The notes under the pieces: model-generated
Seen by the model: the letters and a program-made list of their open reading frames with translations, nothing else
What the model was told of the DNA's origin: nothing
Database searches by the model: none
Source: Porodaedalea pini
Lineage: Eukaryota; Basidiomycota; Agaricomycetes; Hymenochaetales; Hymenochaetaceae
Direction: 5' to 3'
NCBI GenBank assembly: GCA_002794775.1
Contig: NBAY01000001.1
Span: 1,860,001-1,924,000, forward strand
DNA length: 64,000 bases
Position numbers and translations under genes: made by a program
Shown here: piece by piece, positions 44,785 through 55,376 of the stretch
Position numbering within the stretch: the stretch's first letter is position 1
How the letters are laid out: every line of letters begins with the position of its first letter

Positions 44785-45232
44785 TGTCAGCGACGGACTA
44801 CGGGTACGCAAATGGTAGCCGGGTCGTGCGGAACTCAGTCAGAGGAGGAGGGAGACAAGAGAGAGAGCGGTGAGCCAGGGGGAACTGACACAGCGCGGAG
44901 ATAAGGAGCAGCTTCTGGACGTAGCCAGGTAGAATTGACCAGGTCGAAACTAGGGGATAAGTACAGGAGGACTACCTACTTATATACCCTTCAGCGGCTG
45001 CGCACGGACCAGGGAATTAACTACTACATAAGGATAGATGATAGAACGTCGTGGAACTTCATAGAATAATGAAATCATAGGATCGGTCAGCGAGTAAGGA
45101 TAGTGTGAGAAGGAGCGTAATGAATAATGAGTAAGCAGGAATAAGCGTGATTAGTGATGGATGGGTAAGATATGATAAGATAAGATAAGAGAAAAATGAT
45201 AAGATAAGATAATTTAAAAAGCGTCCATGACA
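44785..45232 (-). repeat. 5' LTR of the gypsy element
   Basis: 448 bp, TGTCA...TGACA. In element orientation it contains the U3 GATA cluster (45170-45212), a TATA box (44979-44986) and the predicted transcript start (44951). Confidence 0.95.
44941..44986 (-). promoter_or_regulatory. LTR TATA box and predicted transcript 5' end
   Basis: TATATAAG at 44979-44986 (element orientation) lies 35 bp upstream of AGTTTCGACCT (44951-44941), the 11-mer complementary to the primer-binding site. This is the normal TATA-to-start distance, so the transcript would begin with the primer sequence. Confidence 0.7.
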
Positions 45233-45491
45233 CTTTCAGACTGGTACTGTATAGTTCATATTATATAATCCTTTCTATTTGAACCCTTTCTAATGCCTTT
45301 GTTGCCTCAGTCTATCTGACAGCAACAAAGGTGAGTAGACAATTTTCCTGTATATATTTCCAGTCTATCTGACAGCAACAAAGATTGTTTTGTCCTATCT
45401 GTCTTGTGGGCTCAAGTGTTGGCACTACCTAGGTGCCTTCCATAAAGGTCCTGTGCTGTCTTATATATGCAAACTATTTTTTCATCATCAA

Positions 45492-45790
45492 GAAAGCTCA
45501 AATTAGTTGATGTGATGTGGCAATTAATACACCAATACTCATGGGGAAGATGGCATATTAAATTTCTAATTAGATTTAATTTTTTAATGATTTTTCCGAT
45601 TTTTATTGATAGCAAAGTAAGCAATCTATTCATGCATCATCAGGAAAGCTCAAATTAGTTGATGTAATGTGGCAATTTATGCACCAATAGTCATGGGGAA
45701 GATGGAGTATTAATTTTCTAATTATATTTAATTTTTTAATGATTTTTCCGATTTTGTTCAAGTGAGAAATGGGTTGTTTGAGCTCAAAGT
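45492..45790. repeat. Two-copy tandem repeat, period about 152 bp
   Basis: GAAAGCTCAAATTAGTTGAT starts at 45492 and again at 45644. The copies match over about 135 bp including TTTAATTTTTTAATGATTTT, with scattered substitutions. Confidence 0.8.
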
Positions 45791-46019
45791 GTTGTGTGTA
45801 TGCTGCCGCTTTGAGTGATCTGCAGAGTTGCCGCTTTGGGGGGGTACTGTGAAAAGCGGCAGGGAGAAGGCTGATTAATAGTGACAAATTTTAGTCAGAA
45901 TTAGTCAGTTTTAGTCAGAATTTGTCAGAATTTGTCATATCTGATGGTGGCTGTGGGCAAAAGGGCCTTTGTCGGTTCAATATTAAGATCTGCCTTTTCG
46001 CACAGTAATATAAAGCCTG

Positions 46020-47220
46020 CATCAATGATTCAGCGCCTCAGATGCGGCGGCCAAAACTCACTGTGCTTCATAACTTGCGCTTCTCAAATGGCATCTCTTG
46101 TTCCTCTGTGCCAACCATCAGTACTATTTGATTTCTTAGTTTAACAGAATCTATCTTTCTTCTCCGGTATTGAAATTTATGTCTGCTTCCATCTTATCAC
46201 GCAATTCATCGAATACTGAAGCCTTGGCATCAAGCGTTTGCTACAGCCAACAGTCTCACACAGAATGACTACTATTGCTTCTTTCGGATATGAACATCCG
46301 CATTGAGTCAACGACGTCTGTTATCCATGCGGTGAGCTCCCCGCTTCTTGCAAGTTGCAGCATTGCAGCGCATCAAGTTTCGTGTCTGGGCTAACTTAGA
46401 GGCTATGTAGTGTGGTGCGTGCCATATTTTGACTGATAATGGTCGGTAGCTATGAATGCTGAACGGAATCGTTTTCGGCGTCACTTGCGAGGTCAGTCAA
46501 TAAAAGCAGCTTGACTCCTTTGTAATTTTCGTTAAGCCTTGTTTTCCTTGCACAACCTTGTGTTACTTTTTTTTTTAAATTCATCCTCGCTCAATGGTCG
46601 CAAGTCTCACTGCATATGACCGTGTGTACCGGTGATAGAGCGCGTCAGATGCAGTGAACAAGAATAGCTCTCGCTCCTTAAATGGCTTCTCATGTACCCT
46701 TGTACCAGCCATCAATTGATTCGTCAGTCTTAAAAGCAGAAATCACCTTCTCCGGCATCGCAAGCATCGTTTTGTTCCATCTTACAATAGAGCCCATCAA
46801 ACAGTAGAATCTTGACTTTGAAACGTATGCTAGCGCCGATGAGTGCGCACAGTTTTACACAATGGTTACCCCCGCTTCTTAAAGATCTCTTACCAAATAA
46901 CACCCGTGTTCTCATCAGCGACCTCTGTTGTCCATGTGGTGAACCCTGCAGTCTTCACTTCTTATGAGTCGCAACTTTACAGCGCATCAAGATCCGAGTG
47001 TGAGGGCTAACTCAGAGCACAGGGCTATGAGGCGTCGTGCGTGTCTCGTTCATGATTCTGTATAATACCTTTACTAAAAATGACACATAAATAGTAAACG
47101 TGCATGCTGTACAGACCGACCCGTGCTTGTCATCATTTTCAATGACAGTCAATAAAAGCATCTCGAGTCCTTGATGTTTGTGTTGAGGCTCGCTTTCCGT
47201 CCACGACCTTGAGTTCGCAC
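46020..47220. repeat. Diverged tandem duplication, unit about 600 bp
   Basis: Blocks shared in order by both halves include GCGCC/GTCAGATGC, AAATGGC.TCTC, CTTCTCCGG, CAGCGCATCAAG, GGGCTAACT.AGAG and GTCAATAAAAGCA. The right half abuts the third DUF6533-like gene, so its promoter region has been duplicated. Confidence 0.6.
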
Positions 47221-47251
47221 AGATAACCTTCTCTATCGTTCTTTGGACTCA

Positions 47252-49017
47252 ATGCCCACATCATATGACAACCCGGATCCCACTCTAGCTGATGCGATGC
47301 TTGTGTCCAGGCTGGAGCTGGCGAACTACAGTCAAATAGCAGTATCTGCACTGTTGATCTATGATATTAGTTGAGTGCTCTTGCATTATCGACCAAAGCG
47401 CTGATGCACTGACACACATATAAAAGTCATTACTCTTGACAAAGAGGTGCGATTCGTGACATGACAGCTATCTCGCAAATGTGCTTCTCTACTAACGAAA
47501 TAACCGATATTAGGTTGAATACTTTTGGGTAAGTTAGATTAATGAATCTCATCGTATTTTCAAGAGAGTTCATCAATTGCCGTCTTTCGTCGGAAAGGTC
47601 TTACCGTTTAGCTTAACTAATCTGAGTTTCTTCCTGGTAATATAATGCAATCATACAAAGATATTTTTTTTGTTGCTAAACCTGCTTTCTAGATACGTTA
47701 CGCTGCGGTGCTCCGGGGTATCATATCTATCTACTGTAAGCAGTTATTAGTTATTAAGCTATCAAGAGACTAATTGCCGTAAACTCTCTGGTTTTGATTT
47801 ATCCAGCAAGCACTGGCACGCTTATGGTTGATGCATTCATGTACGTATGTGTCTTCTTTATGTGTGTATTACTTGAGAAACTTAATTCTTATGATGAAGG
47901 TGTACGAGAGAAGACTTCCACTGCCTGCTCTTATAATGTCTGAAGCTCATGCCAGGCAAACTCACCATCTGGGGAACCAGTCTCATGGGTACATATTCTA
48001 TGTTGCAGCTAGATTGTTCTCTAATCCCTCTGTATCTAGACTGGACAATCATTCTTTGCATGGATTGTCAGTGACAGCCTTTCCCAGGAAAATCAGAGCT
48101 AAGAAATTTCCCTTTCTCACAGATATATTGTTCCTCAGAGTTCGTGCCATGTACTCATTCGGTCAGTCGCGATTTCATCACTCTAGACAGGTTTTCATTA
48201 AACAATAACTTGCAGAAACCCGGTACAAGAAACTTGTTGTGTGCCTCCAAGTGTTATATGTTTTAGATGCCGCCGTTGGTATCGGCAGTCTAATAAGTTA
48301 TACATTAAGCGAGGAACGTTAGTACTATCGCGCTTCGTGAAAAAAATAAATGCTCACTATATGATTTCAGTCTTCCCTCACTTCATTTCTGACAACATGG
48401 GGTTCTGCGATAATAAAAGGGCTCTTGTAGGATTAAGATCCCTTTTCTGGCAAGTTCTAGTCTTCCGGGACATCTTAACTATCTAAAACTTTGAACAGGG
48501 CTGCTCCTCTGGCATATGAATCTATCTTGATGGCTCTCGCTCTTTACAAAGCTGTAGAAGTACGAGAGTCTCTGGGTTTCCGAGGACTAAACCTAATCAA
48601 ATTGATCATTTATGATCAAGCCGTATACTTCATATTGTGAGTCAATTGGCCCCTTCCGAACATTGGCGTGCTTAACCGTTTGTAAGCGTTATGGTCTGCA
48701 GTGTTGCAAATATTGTTTCGAACTTGGACTCGACACGGAATACGTCCACTTTCCTCTTCTTCTTCAGTGTTATAGGAGGCGCGGAACTCCTCACTCTCCT
48801 AGGAAGCCGCATGTTGATACATTTGAAAGAAGCAGTGGAAAGAAAACCCGAAGTAGAAGAGAGCTTCAAAATCTCGTCCGATTTCAGCGTTGCGGAATTT
48901 CGGACCTACAGTAGGATTGAAGACCCTTATCTTGCTCACTGTGCCGGATCGTCGATAAGCGAAGGTATGGATAGTGCTCCTGAGCTACCACTGAGTATCC
49001 AAGCCGTCGAGCTTTAA
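47252..49017 (+). CDS. DUF6533-like polytopic membrane protein, copy 3
   Basis: Third paralogue, on the opposite strand from copies 1 and 2. Secure exons: 47252-47369 (MPTSYDNPDPTLADAMLVSR to LLIYDI), 47427-47446 (20 nt, IITLDKE), 47514-47528 (15 nt, VEYFW). A FLTDILFLRVRAMYSFGQ segment follows near 48110. The final exon carries FFFSVIGGAELLTLLGSRML, then HLKEAVERKPEVEESFKISS and a tail longer than in the other copies (to SIQAVEL, stop at 49017). Exon sizes 20 and 15 nt and intron phases match copies 1 and 2. The middle exons are not all resolved. Function is unknown. Confidence 0.58.
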
Positions 49018-49169
49018 AGCATCTTTGGGAAGAACAAGCGAGAGGTGAGTAAACATTGCCATCATATATCAATAAGTTCTGAACTGAGTTCAAACAAAGG
49101 GGAGACGTACGAGTTATGCATGATGCGGCTTTCAAACAGAATCAAAGAATATGGATCACCGTCTGGAGA

Positions 49170-50100
49170 TTACCTATACATGCTTTCTCGGATTCCTACC
49201 ACCACCCTTTGATTCTTCATCGCTGTATCCCTTTTCCCTCGACCATCGACTACCACAAGTCCAACTCTACTCATCTCAACCTTCCACCTCCATTCAAATA
49301 CATGCAACCTAAATCTCGCTCTACCCTTGCTCTCCTGATGATTCATACAGTCGCCGATTGTCTCCTTCAGCACAAACTCATTCTTCTAGAAAATACGTAT
49401 GCTTCCTGCTTTGTCTGTCTGCACTGCGACGACCATCCGGTGCATGCCCATTCGTAGGACAAGCCACTCGTTCATTACGGTGTGCAAGACGACGCTCATG
49501 AATACGAGGCCGTGGAGCGATGGGGCGAGGTAGTCTGTTGTTTCGGTTGTCGAAGGCATAAAAAGGAAGGCTCCGATACGTGAGCGAGTAGCGATAGGCT
49601 TACTTGCAAGCGACCAGACAATCTCCGGGTCACCAGCAGGCGTGCGTCATTTTCTTCTGTGAGCCGACGTGCCTCTTGCACGTTCACGACTGCTACCTCG
49701 GTGAATCGGCTGCGCAACACGGATGTCGCCCAGATACACATCCGTTCCATCTGAATCCGCAGCTCGGATGCATCGGAGAGGGAAACCATGGACGAGCCTC
49801 AGGGGCCGCACCTCGCTCTTTCATCCTTCGAATCCCTTCTTCCCAGATTCTTCCCAGACTTTTTGTTCGTTCTTGGCCATTATCTCCTAACTCTCCTTCG
49901 AGCTCGCACTCAGCACGGAGTTCTCCTGTTATCTCCTCGCACTCTTCCAATGGCCCTCTCGGCGTCGTCAATCAAAAAAGGAAACGGTGGACCCACAAGG
50001 CGCGAGTATACGCGCGGATTGTTTCGTGATCGGCAGTATCGCCGACGCGTCTGACGAGCGCCGGGGCGTCAGTGTGATTCCATTTCACCATCCGCCGATG
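49170..50100 (-). pseudogene. GNAT-family acetyltransferase pseudogene, second copy
   Basis: Paralogue of the relic at 26434-27870. Recognisable pieces from high to low coordinate: GITLTPRRSSDASAIL, NNPRVYSRLVGPPFPFLIDD in another frame, LRCIRAADSDGTDVYLGDIR, EVAVVNVQEARRLTEEND, then a one-base frame break before GDPEIVWSLA, an intron, NYLAPSLHGLVFMSVVL and NEWLVLRMGMHRMVV. The acetyl-CoA loop HGRGIM of the family reads HGLVFM, and the conserved FEKNGF motif contains TAG in place of the glutamate codon (near 49388). The frame then runs to FRLHVFEWRW. Multiple frame breaks, the stop and loss of the cofactor loop mean it is dead. Confidence 0.72.
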
Positions 50101-50944
50101 CGAGTCATGATCCTCGGATATATTCAAGACGTCCTAAGTCGCATTCGCGCTCAAGCTGCCGACGAAATCTCCTACCTTATCGAATGTCTCCCTTTGCGAG
50201 TCTGACGACGGTGTATCCGTCAAGACGGGCTCGATAGACCTGGTCAGCGATTCTGAGTCCGAGCCTGGGTGTGACGATGGCGAGGGAGATAAAATTCGCC
50301 TGTGTATGGGTTCGTTAGGAGAGGCGCGGGCCACTCATAATGACACGGGGTGGACGTACGAGAATGATTTGAGGTCAGTTTAGACATGCTGAGATGTCTT
50401 GTTGTTGGTGTAGGTTAGAAATGTGGCGCTCTTCGATCTCTTGAATCCAAATCTGAAATGTATGGACTGAATGCGGAACTAACCTATTGCTGCCAACTCA
50501 ATAGAATTTTATTTATTTAATTTTGGTCTTGATATATGTAGCCTAGAATGATGCCATTGCGTTTCAAATACGTCTCTCTAGAACCCAATATATTATTCGT
50601 ACAATCATCATCGATATATATAAAAAAGAAATCCGCACGATTTTGTTTTTGGAATAGGCCCCCACATCTGGCGATCCACCATCAAGGTAGATTGTCGAAA
50701 TAAAGAGAAAAGACCAAGAAACTCGAGTGGATACATCAAGGACCATGCGAGTCAAGGCATACGAAAGGATGAAAAGAGGAAGAAGACCAGAACGACAAAA
50801 CACCTGTGAGAAAGAAACGAGACTGCTGACGAAAAAAAGCAACGAGGATACGGCTACAGAGTAGTGTACAGAAAATGCGCATGATCAACAATGGCGAATA
50901 AACTTATGCAGATGGGGTCCGATATTACTTTCATGGCTCTCCGC
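50101..50944. other. Intergenic, 3' flank of the secreted-protein array
   Basis: No gene recognised. The stretch 50750-50870 resembles the 3' flanks of other array units (purine-rich AAAGAGGAAGAAGACCAGA). Confidence 0.4.
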
Positions 50945-52040
50945 TTACTTGACGGTGAAATAGGCATGTTGGCGAGTAGTAATTCGCTCGACAGCAAAGT
51001 ATACCGTGTCGTCGAGCGACCCGTGCTGGGCGACGGCGACAAGTAACGACTGGTGGTTCATCGCAGCGTCGATCGAAGCGAGGCGGTAGGCGCCTGCGGG
51101 GAGGCCGTCCGTGACGTTGGCAGAAAGAACGGCGTTGACTGCTGCGCCGTTAATACCCTTGAAGAACGCGAGCTTGTTCGGGTCCGTCGACGTCATCTGG
51201 TCGAGGCTGTCGAGCTGCTCGACAGCAACGTGCACGTGGCCGATGATGATCCTGACGGAGTTCAGCTGCGGCGGCGCCGCATAGTAATCGTCCTTCGCGT
51301 TCACGAAGTTGCCGGTCTCGATATTGTTGATCGCCATTTGAATCATGAATAGGGTGTTCGCCTTGATCGTGCCGGAGTTCGTTGGGTTCAGGAATCTAGA
51401 GGAGGGGCATGCTCGTCGTCGCCGCGATGGCACCCATCGGCGCAGGGTTGTACGACTCAGTCGTGATCTGCTGTCCGTTCGTGATCGGCATGTTGACGGT
51501 CATACAGAAGTTAATGAAGTCGTTCGTCGACGTCAGGGAGGCCACTTGACCTGCAGCGGGCACCCGCTGGCCGTCCTGGGCGAACCCGGTGGCGATCACG
51601 GCTTGGGCGAGAGCCAATAGACCTACAAGTCAGCTCGAATCGAGTTAGAGGAGTTGAAAAACCAGCGTACTCGTAGCAGTCTGCGGATCATCTCCTGAGC
51701 CAGAAGCAGAAGTGCCCGTTGCTGCAGAGGGGGAAGCAGCAGCCGCGTTAGCTGTTGAACTCGCAGCGGCAACGCTCGCGCTTGACACCGCGGAGCTCAC
51801 GGCACCAGCTCCAGCACAAGTAGTGCTTTTGGCACCGCCCCTGTCTTTGCCGCTCTTGCCCTTGAGTGCGCGCGAGGTAGAGTTGCTGGCGGCAATATTC
51901 GAGGCAGTGCCACTCGAGCTCGTGCCGGTGAGAACAGTGACTGTGGAAGATGCGGGAGACGAATGTGCGGGCGCGCCGAGTACAGAGGACGTTGTGAGCA
52001 TGCACAGGCTGAGGGCGGCGAGGAGGGTTTTGGAGAACAT
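50945..52040 (-). pseudogene. Secreted Ser/Ala-rich family, copy A, frameshifted
   Basis: Exons 51671-52040 and 50945-51622, total 1048 nt, which is one base over a multiple of three. In the second exon ATG-CCC-CTCC replaces the ATG-CC-TCC of the other copies: one extra C in a C-run (near 51405) produces an early stop after ATTSMPLL, while the downstream frame continues SSRFLNPTNSGTIKANT. The signal peptide MFSKTLLAALSLCMLTTSSVLGAPA is intact. The C-terminus has an extra segment (ERITTRQHAYFTVK) that looks like a partial duplication of the YFTV end. Promoter elements shared by B-E are weak or missing. Probably a pseudogene unless the extra C is a sequence error. Confidence 0.7.
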
Positions 52041-53585
52041 CCTTGGAGTTGTCGTGAAACGTGTTTGATTTCAAAAATCCTTTTCTGAAGTGAAATGTAA
52101 TGTCGCTGGTCGGAGGGGATGGTTTGTTTGGCTCGACGTCAAATGAACGAATGAGCAAAGAACTGTGTATGTCGAGCAAGCTCTGAGGAAAGAAGGATTC
52201 AAAAGAAACCGACATCAGGCTGTATGGATAGACAACAAAAAAAAGGTAGGACGAGCGAAGAAAGAAAGAAGGTGGTTAGAGATTCCTTCCCTATCAGACT
52301 CAGTCCAATTTATGTAGACTTGCATCCTGCCTCCGATTTCGCTTTCAAACTTCATTGAGTCAGTAGAGAAACACCGGTAAGCCACGTGCACCACGTGGCT
52401 CCTCGTTCACTGCGCGCATGTACGATTGGGTTCCGAGTCCTCGTCTGAAGCCGAAATAGTAACCCACTAACGTGCGCAAGAGCGACGACCAGGACCAATC
52501 CGTATCCAAGCGTTAATGAAGAAGTCCACCTTCCGCGCCGTACAGAGCAACCCGCCGTCCTGCACTGTGCAAAGAGACGCTCTTTATGAACTCCGGTATC
52601 CAGAGCAAGGAGATGCAATTGATCCGAGAGAAAGCCGTTGAGACGAAAAAGCCACCGACGGCTTCGAAAAGGTCTGACGCAGGTCGTTCATGCTTTCGTT
52701 CATTTTTTTTCTTCGGTTCTTGGGGAGCAAATGAATAGCGCGCCTTTCAAGAACAGGCCTGGTCCCATGCAAAATAGAAGCAGAACTCTTTTCTTTATAG
52801 CCAAGCCCTAGTACCTGGAGACCGTAAGTAGGGCCATGGAGGTCGTAGTGAAGATGCAGAGTTTCCTTTGATGAGGACGACCAGAGAGCCTTTTTAGTGA
52901 TCGGCGTGATGTGATCAGCGGTCACTAAGGGACAAACAACTACAAACCTCGGGTTCTGACAAAATGCACATTAATATTGGCCCATCACTGCATGTAGCTC
53001 GCAAGTGAGGCAAACATTGGCACGCGTAGGCATGCCAGTATCGTAAAGCATATTCTGCCTTGATTTTTCCCGAACCGTTCTGAAGGTCGGACGGCACTTC
53101 TTCAAATACGTATGGCTTGGAAGGGCCACAATGTACGAGTGACCCAAAAGATCGACGCTGAGAATCATTCACTTTTTGACTGAGCATTCACTATCTTCCG
53201 GCCGCTGTCCTTCACATCATAAAACAACCCTCTCAAGACCTATGAACTCTTCATTTCGACAACAAAAACAATACAAGGTGCGAACCACCAGGTTGAAACC
53301 CAAGGCCCCTCGAAAGTAACCGGTACTGTACCCCAACGTCGAACAAGCCATCAAACAAAGCCGAACACCAAGAAAAAAAACCCTAACGGAAGAGGACCAT
53401 GCCAGCAAAGGTATCATAGTATAGGTAAGGGAAGAAGAAGACTGAAGACACTAGTACTAAGAACTTGCAAGAAGGGAGAGAAAGGAAATGTGACGGGTCA
53501 TGTAAACGCAGTTAGAAGGTGAAGTATCCACAACGGAGGATACGCTACGCCAACTAGCCGTCGAGAGATTTAGAACGCATCCCAT
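52041..53585. other. Spacer between copies A and B
   Basis: Holds the A promoter side; TCCGGTATCCAGAGCAAGG near 52594 resembles sequence just beyond the TATA box of copy C. It also holds the distal motif at 52898-52926 and the purine-rich 3' flank of B. No gene. Confidence 0.45.
52898..52926. promoter_or_regulatory. Distal TGATCGGCGTGAT motif of copy A
   Basis: TGATCGGCGTGATGTGATCA followed by GCGGTCACTA, about 860 bp upstream of the A start; related to the motifs at 55352, 57759 and 60505. Confidence 0.4.
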
Positions 53586-54835
53586 CTACTGGACAGTAAA
53601 GTAGACCATATCGTCGAGCGAACCGTGCTGAGCAACAGCGACGAGCACTGGCTGGTGGTTTGCCGCCGAATTGATCGATGCCATGCGGTAGGCGCCCGCA
53701 GGAAGACCGTCCGTGACGTCCGCAGTGATGACACCATTGACCGCTGCGCCGTTAATACCCTTGAAGAATGCGAACTTGGTCGGGTCCGTCGGCGTCGTCT
53801 GGTTGAGGCTGCTGAGCTGCTCGATCACAACATGCGAGTGCCCGATGATGTTTCCGGCCGAGTTCACCTGCTGCGGTGCGCTGTAGTAGTTGGACTCTGC
53901 GTTCACGAAGTTGCCCGCCTCGAGATTGTTAATCGCCATTGAGATCGTGAACTCTTTGTTCGCCTGGACCGTCCCGCCGTTCGTCGGGAATGTGAACTTC
54001 GAAGATGGCATGTTCGTCGTCGCCGCGATGACACCCATTGGCGCCGGGTTGCAAGAACCGGTCTTGATCTGCTGGCCGTTCGTGATCGGCTTGTTGACAG
54101 TAAGGCAGAAGTTGATGAAGTTGTTCGTCGACGTTAACGAAGCAACCTGGCCTGCAGCAGGGACTTGCTGGCCGTTCTGAGCGAAGCCGGTAGCAATGAC
54201 AGATGGATTAAGAGCTAGAGGATTATAAAGTCAATTACAAAGTGGAAAGAGAGGTATCAGTCCGACATACTCGTTGCAGATTGTTCATCATCTCCAGAGG
54301 TAGAAGTGCCCGATGCGGCCGAAGACGACGCAGCAGTGACGCTTGCGCTTGATACTGCGGAGCTTGCAGCGCTAGAACCAGCGGCACCTTTATCGCCGCC
54401 CTTGCCCGTGCTGCCTACTGCCGTGATTGAAGACGAGGTAACGCTGGAAGTAGCAGACGAAATTGCGGATGAGCTGGCAGCAGCGATGTTCGAAGAGGCG
54501 GCACTTGAGTCAGAAGTGGTGACAGCCTCGGTCGAAGACGCGGCCGTGGTAGTAGCGCCCTTAGCACCACCCTTGCCTTTGCCATCCTTCCCTTTGCCGC
54601 CATTACCGTTGCCGCCCTTGCCCTTAGTCGAGGAGGCTGACGTAACGCTAGCGGCAGCTGATGAGATCACCGATGAGCTGGCGACGGCAACATTCGAGGC
54701 AGCGGCGCTCGAGCTCGCGCCGGCCACGACAGTGACTGTGGACTGCGCGGGACACGAGAGCGCTGGTGCGCCGAGAGCGGAGGATGCCGTGAGCATAAGC
54801 AGGCTGAGTGCAGCGAATAGCGATTTCGAGAACAT
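53586..54835 (-). CDS. Secreted Ser/Ala-rich family protein, copy B
   Basis: Exons 54271-54835 and 53586-54214 (1194 nt, 397 aa), intron GTATGT...TCTAG of 56 bp. Signal peptide MFSKSLFAALSLLMLTASSALGAPA, then a 165-residue S/A/T-rich linker with a Lys/Gly block KGKGGNGNGGKGKDGKGKGG and an internal repeat (SSxISSAxxSVTS twice), then the conserved 209-residue domain: LNPSVIATGFAQNGQQVPAA, STNNFINFCLTVNKPITNGQ, SCNPAPMGVIAATTNMPSSK, GHSHVVIEQLSSLNQ, DGLPAGAYRMASIN, VAQHGSLDDMVYFTVQ. From memory, such Agaricomycete proteins often carry the misleading database label ribosomal protein s17; nothing here is ribosomal. Likely secreted; function unknown. The conserved domain is almost identical to that of copy E (two residue differences). 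Confidence 0.85.
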
Positions 54836-54936
54836 CTTTGATTTATCGTATTTCCTTTCTTTGTTTCGGGAAGTTTTTAATGAATGAACGTGATCAGTCG
54901 TTGTTGGAATGAATGAGCGTGGTCAGAAGGAGGGAC

Positions 54937-55046
54937 AGCTGGCACCAGGCCGCAAGAGAGAGGACGGAGAAAGGAGTAGGAGGGAGTAGGAAGGCAAAAC
55001 GAAGTGGGTTGAGAGAATCGTGCGGAGGACAAGGCCACCTTATATA
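54937..55046 (-). promoter_or_regulatory. Core promoter of copy B: TATA box and leader motif
   Basis: TATATAAG at 55039-55046, about 205 bp before the ATG. In the predicted leader at 54937-54959 is the shared motif TTGCGGCCTGGTGCCAGCT (minus strand). Confidence 0.6.
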
Positions 55047-55351
55047 GCGGAGGATCATGAGGTCCGGTCTCTATGCATCTGACGGAGCCGGGAGACGGCA
55101 TCAGAGAACAGGAGTGCGAACAGGGATTCAATCTTTTTCAGGTTCGTGCGAAGCCGTATCTGGCATTCTTGAAGATTGGGTCATTGATGTCCAGGCACTG
55201 CTTGTCCTTCCGTCGCTATGAAGTAGACAAGTGATATGACCTTGAGGAGCGAGTAGGGTCCACTTTTCAGGTTAGAAACGCAAGTCCATATGCAATGAAG
55301 CCATGAGACGACGGGATCGGAGTCACGGTCCCAAAGAAATATTTTCAATCA

Positions 55352-55376
55352 TGATCGGCGTGATCGGCAATCAGCG
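55352..55376. promoter_or_regulatory. Distal motif of copy B
   Basis: TGATCGGCGTGATCGGCAAT followed by CAGCG, 517 bp upstream of the start; one to two mismatches from the copy C site. Confidence 0.45.

Larger units (their letters stand above)
38249..45232 (-). mobile_element. Complete Ty3/gypsy chromovirus retrotransposon
   Basis: 6984-bp element transcribed on the minus strand. It has two LTRs (447 and 448 bp) starting TGTCA and ending TGACA, a perfect 5-bp target duplication CTTTC (38244-38248 and 45233-45237), a primer-binding site, gag, pol with protease-RT-RNase H-integrase-chromodomain order, and a purine tract. The integrase-after-RNase H order and the C-terminal chromodomain place it in the chromovirus branch. 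The intact pol frame and LTR identity near 99 percent indicate recent insertion and possibly current activity. Confidence 0.97.
45233..47251. other. Gene-free, duplication-rich region upstream of the third membrane-protein gene
   Basis: No gene recognised. The first five bases are the right target duplication. It holds a 23-bp repeat CAGTCTATCTGACAGCAACA (twice, near 45309 and 45361), a tandem pair of about 152 bp (from 45492 and from 45644), a TTAGTCAGAATT tract (45890-45940), and a diverged tandem duplication of about 600 bp (about 46020-46570 and 46640-47220). Confidence 0.6.

Noticed and set aside
53586..54214. Ribosomal protein S17 identity for the array family
   Set aside because: The proteins have signal peptides and Ser/Ala linkers and show no S17 fold motif; the label seems to be a database carry-over.
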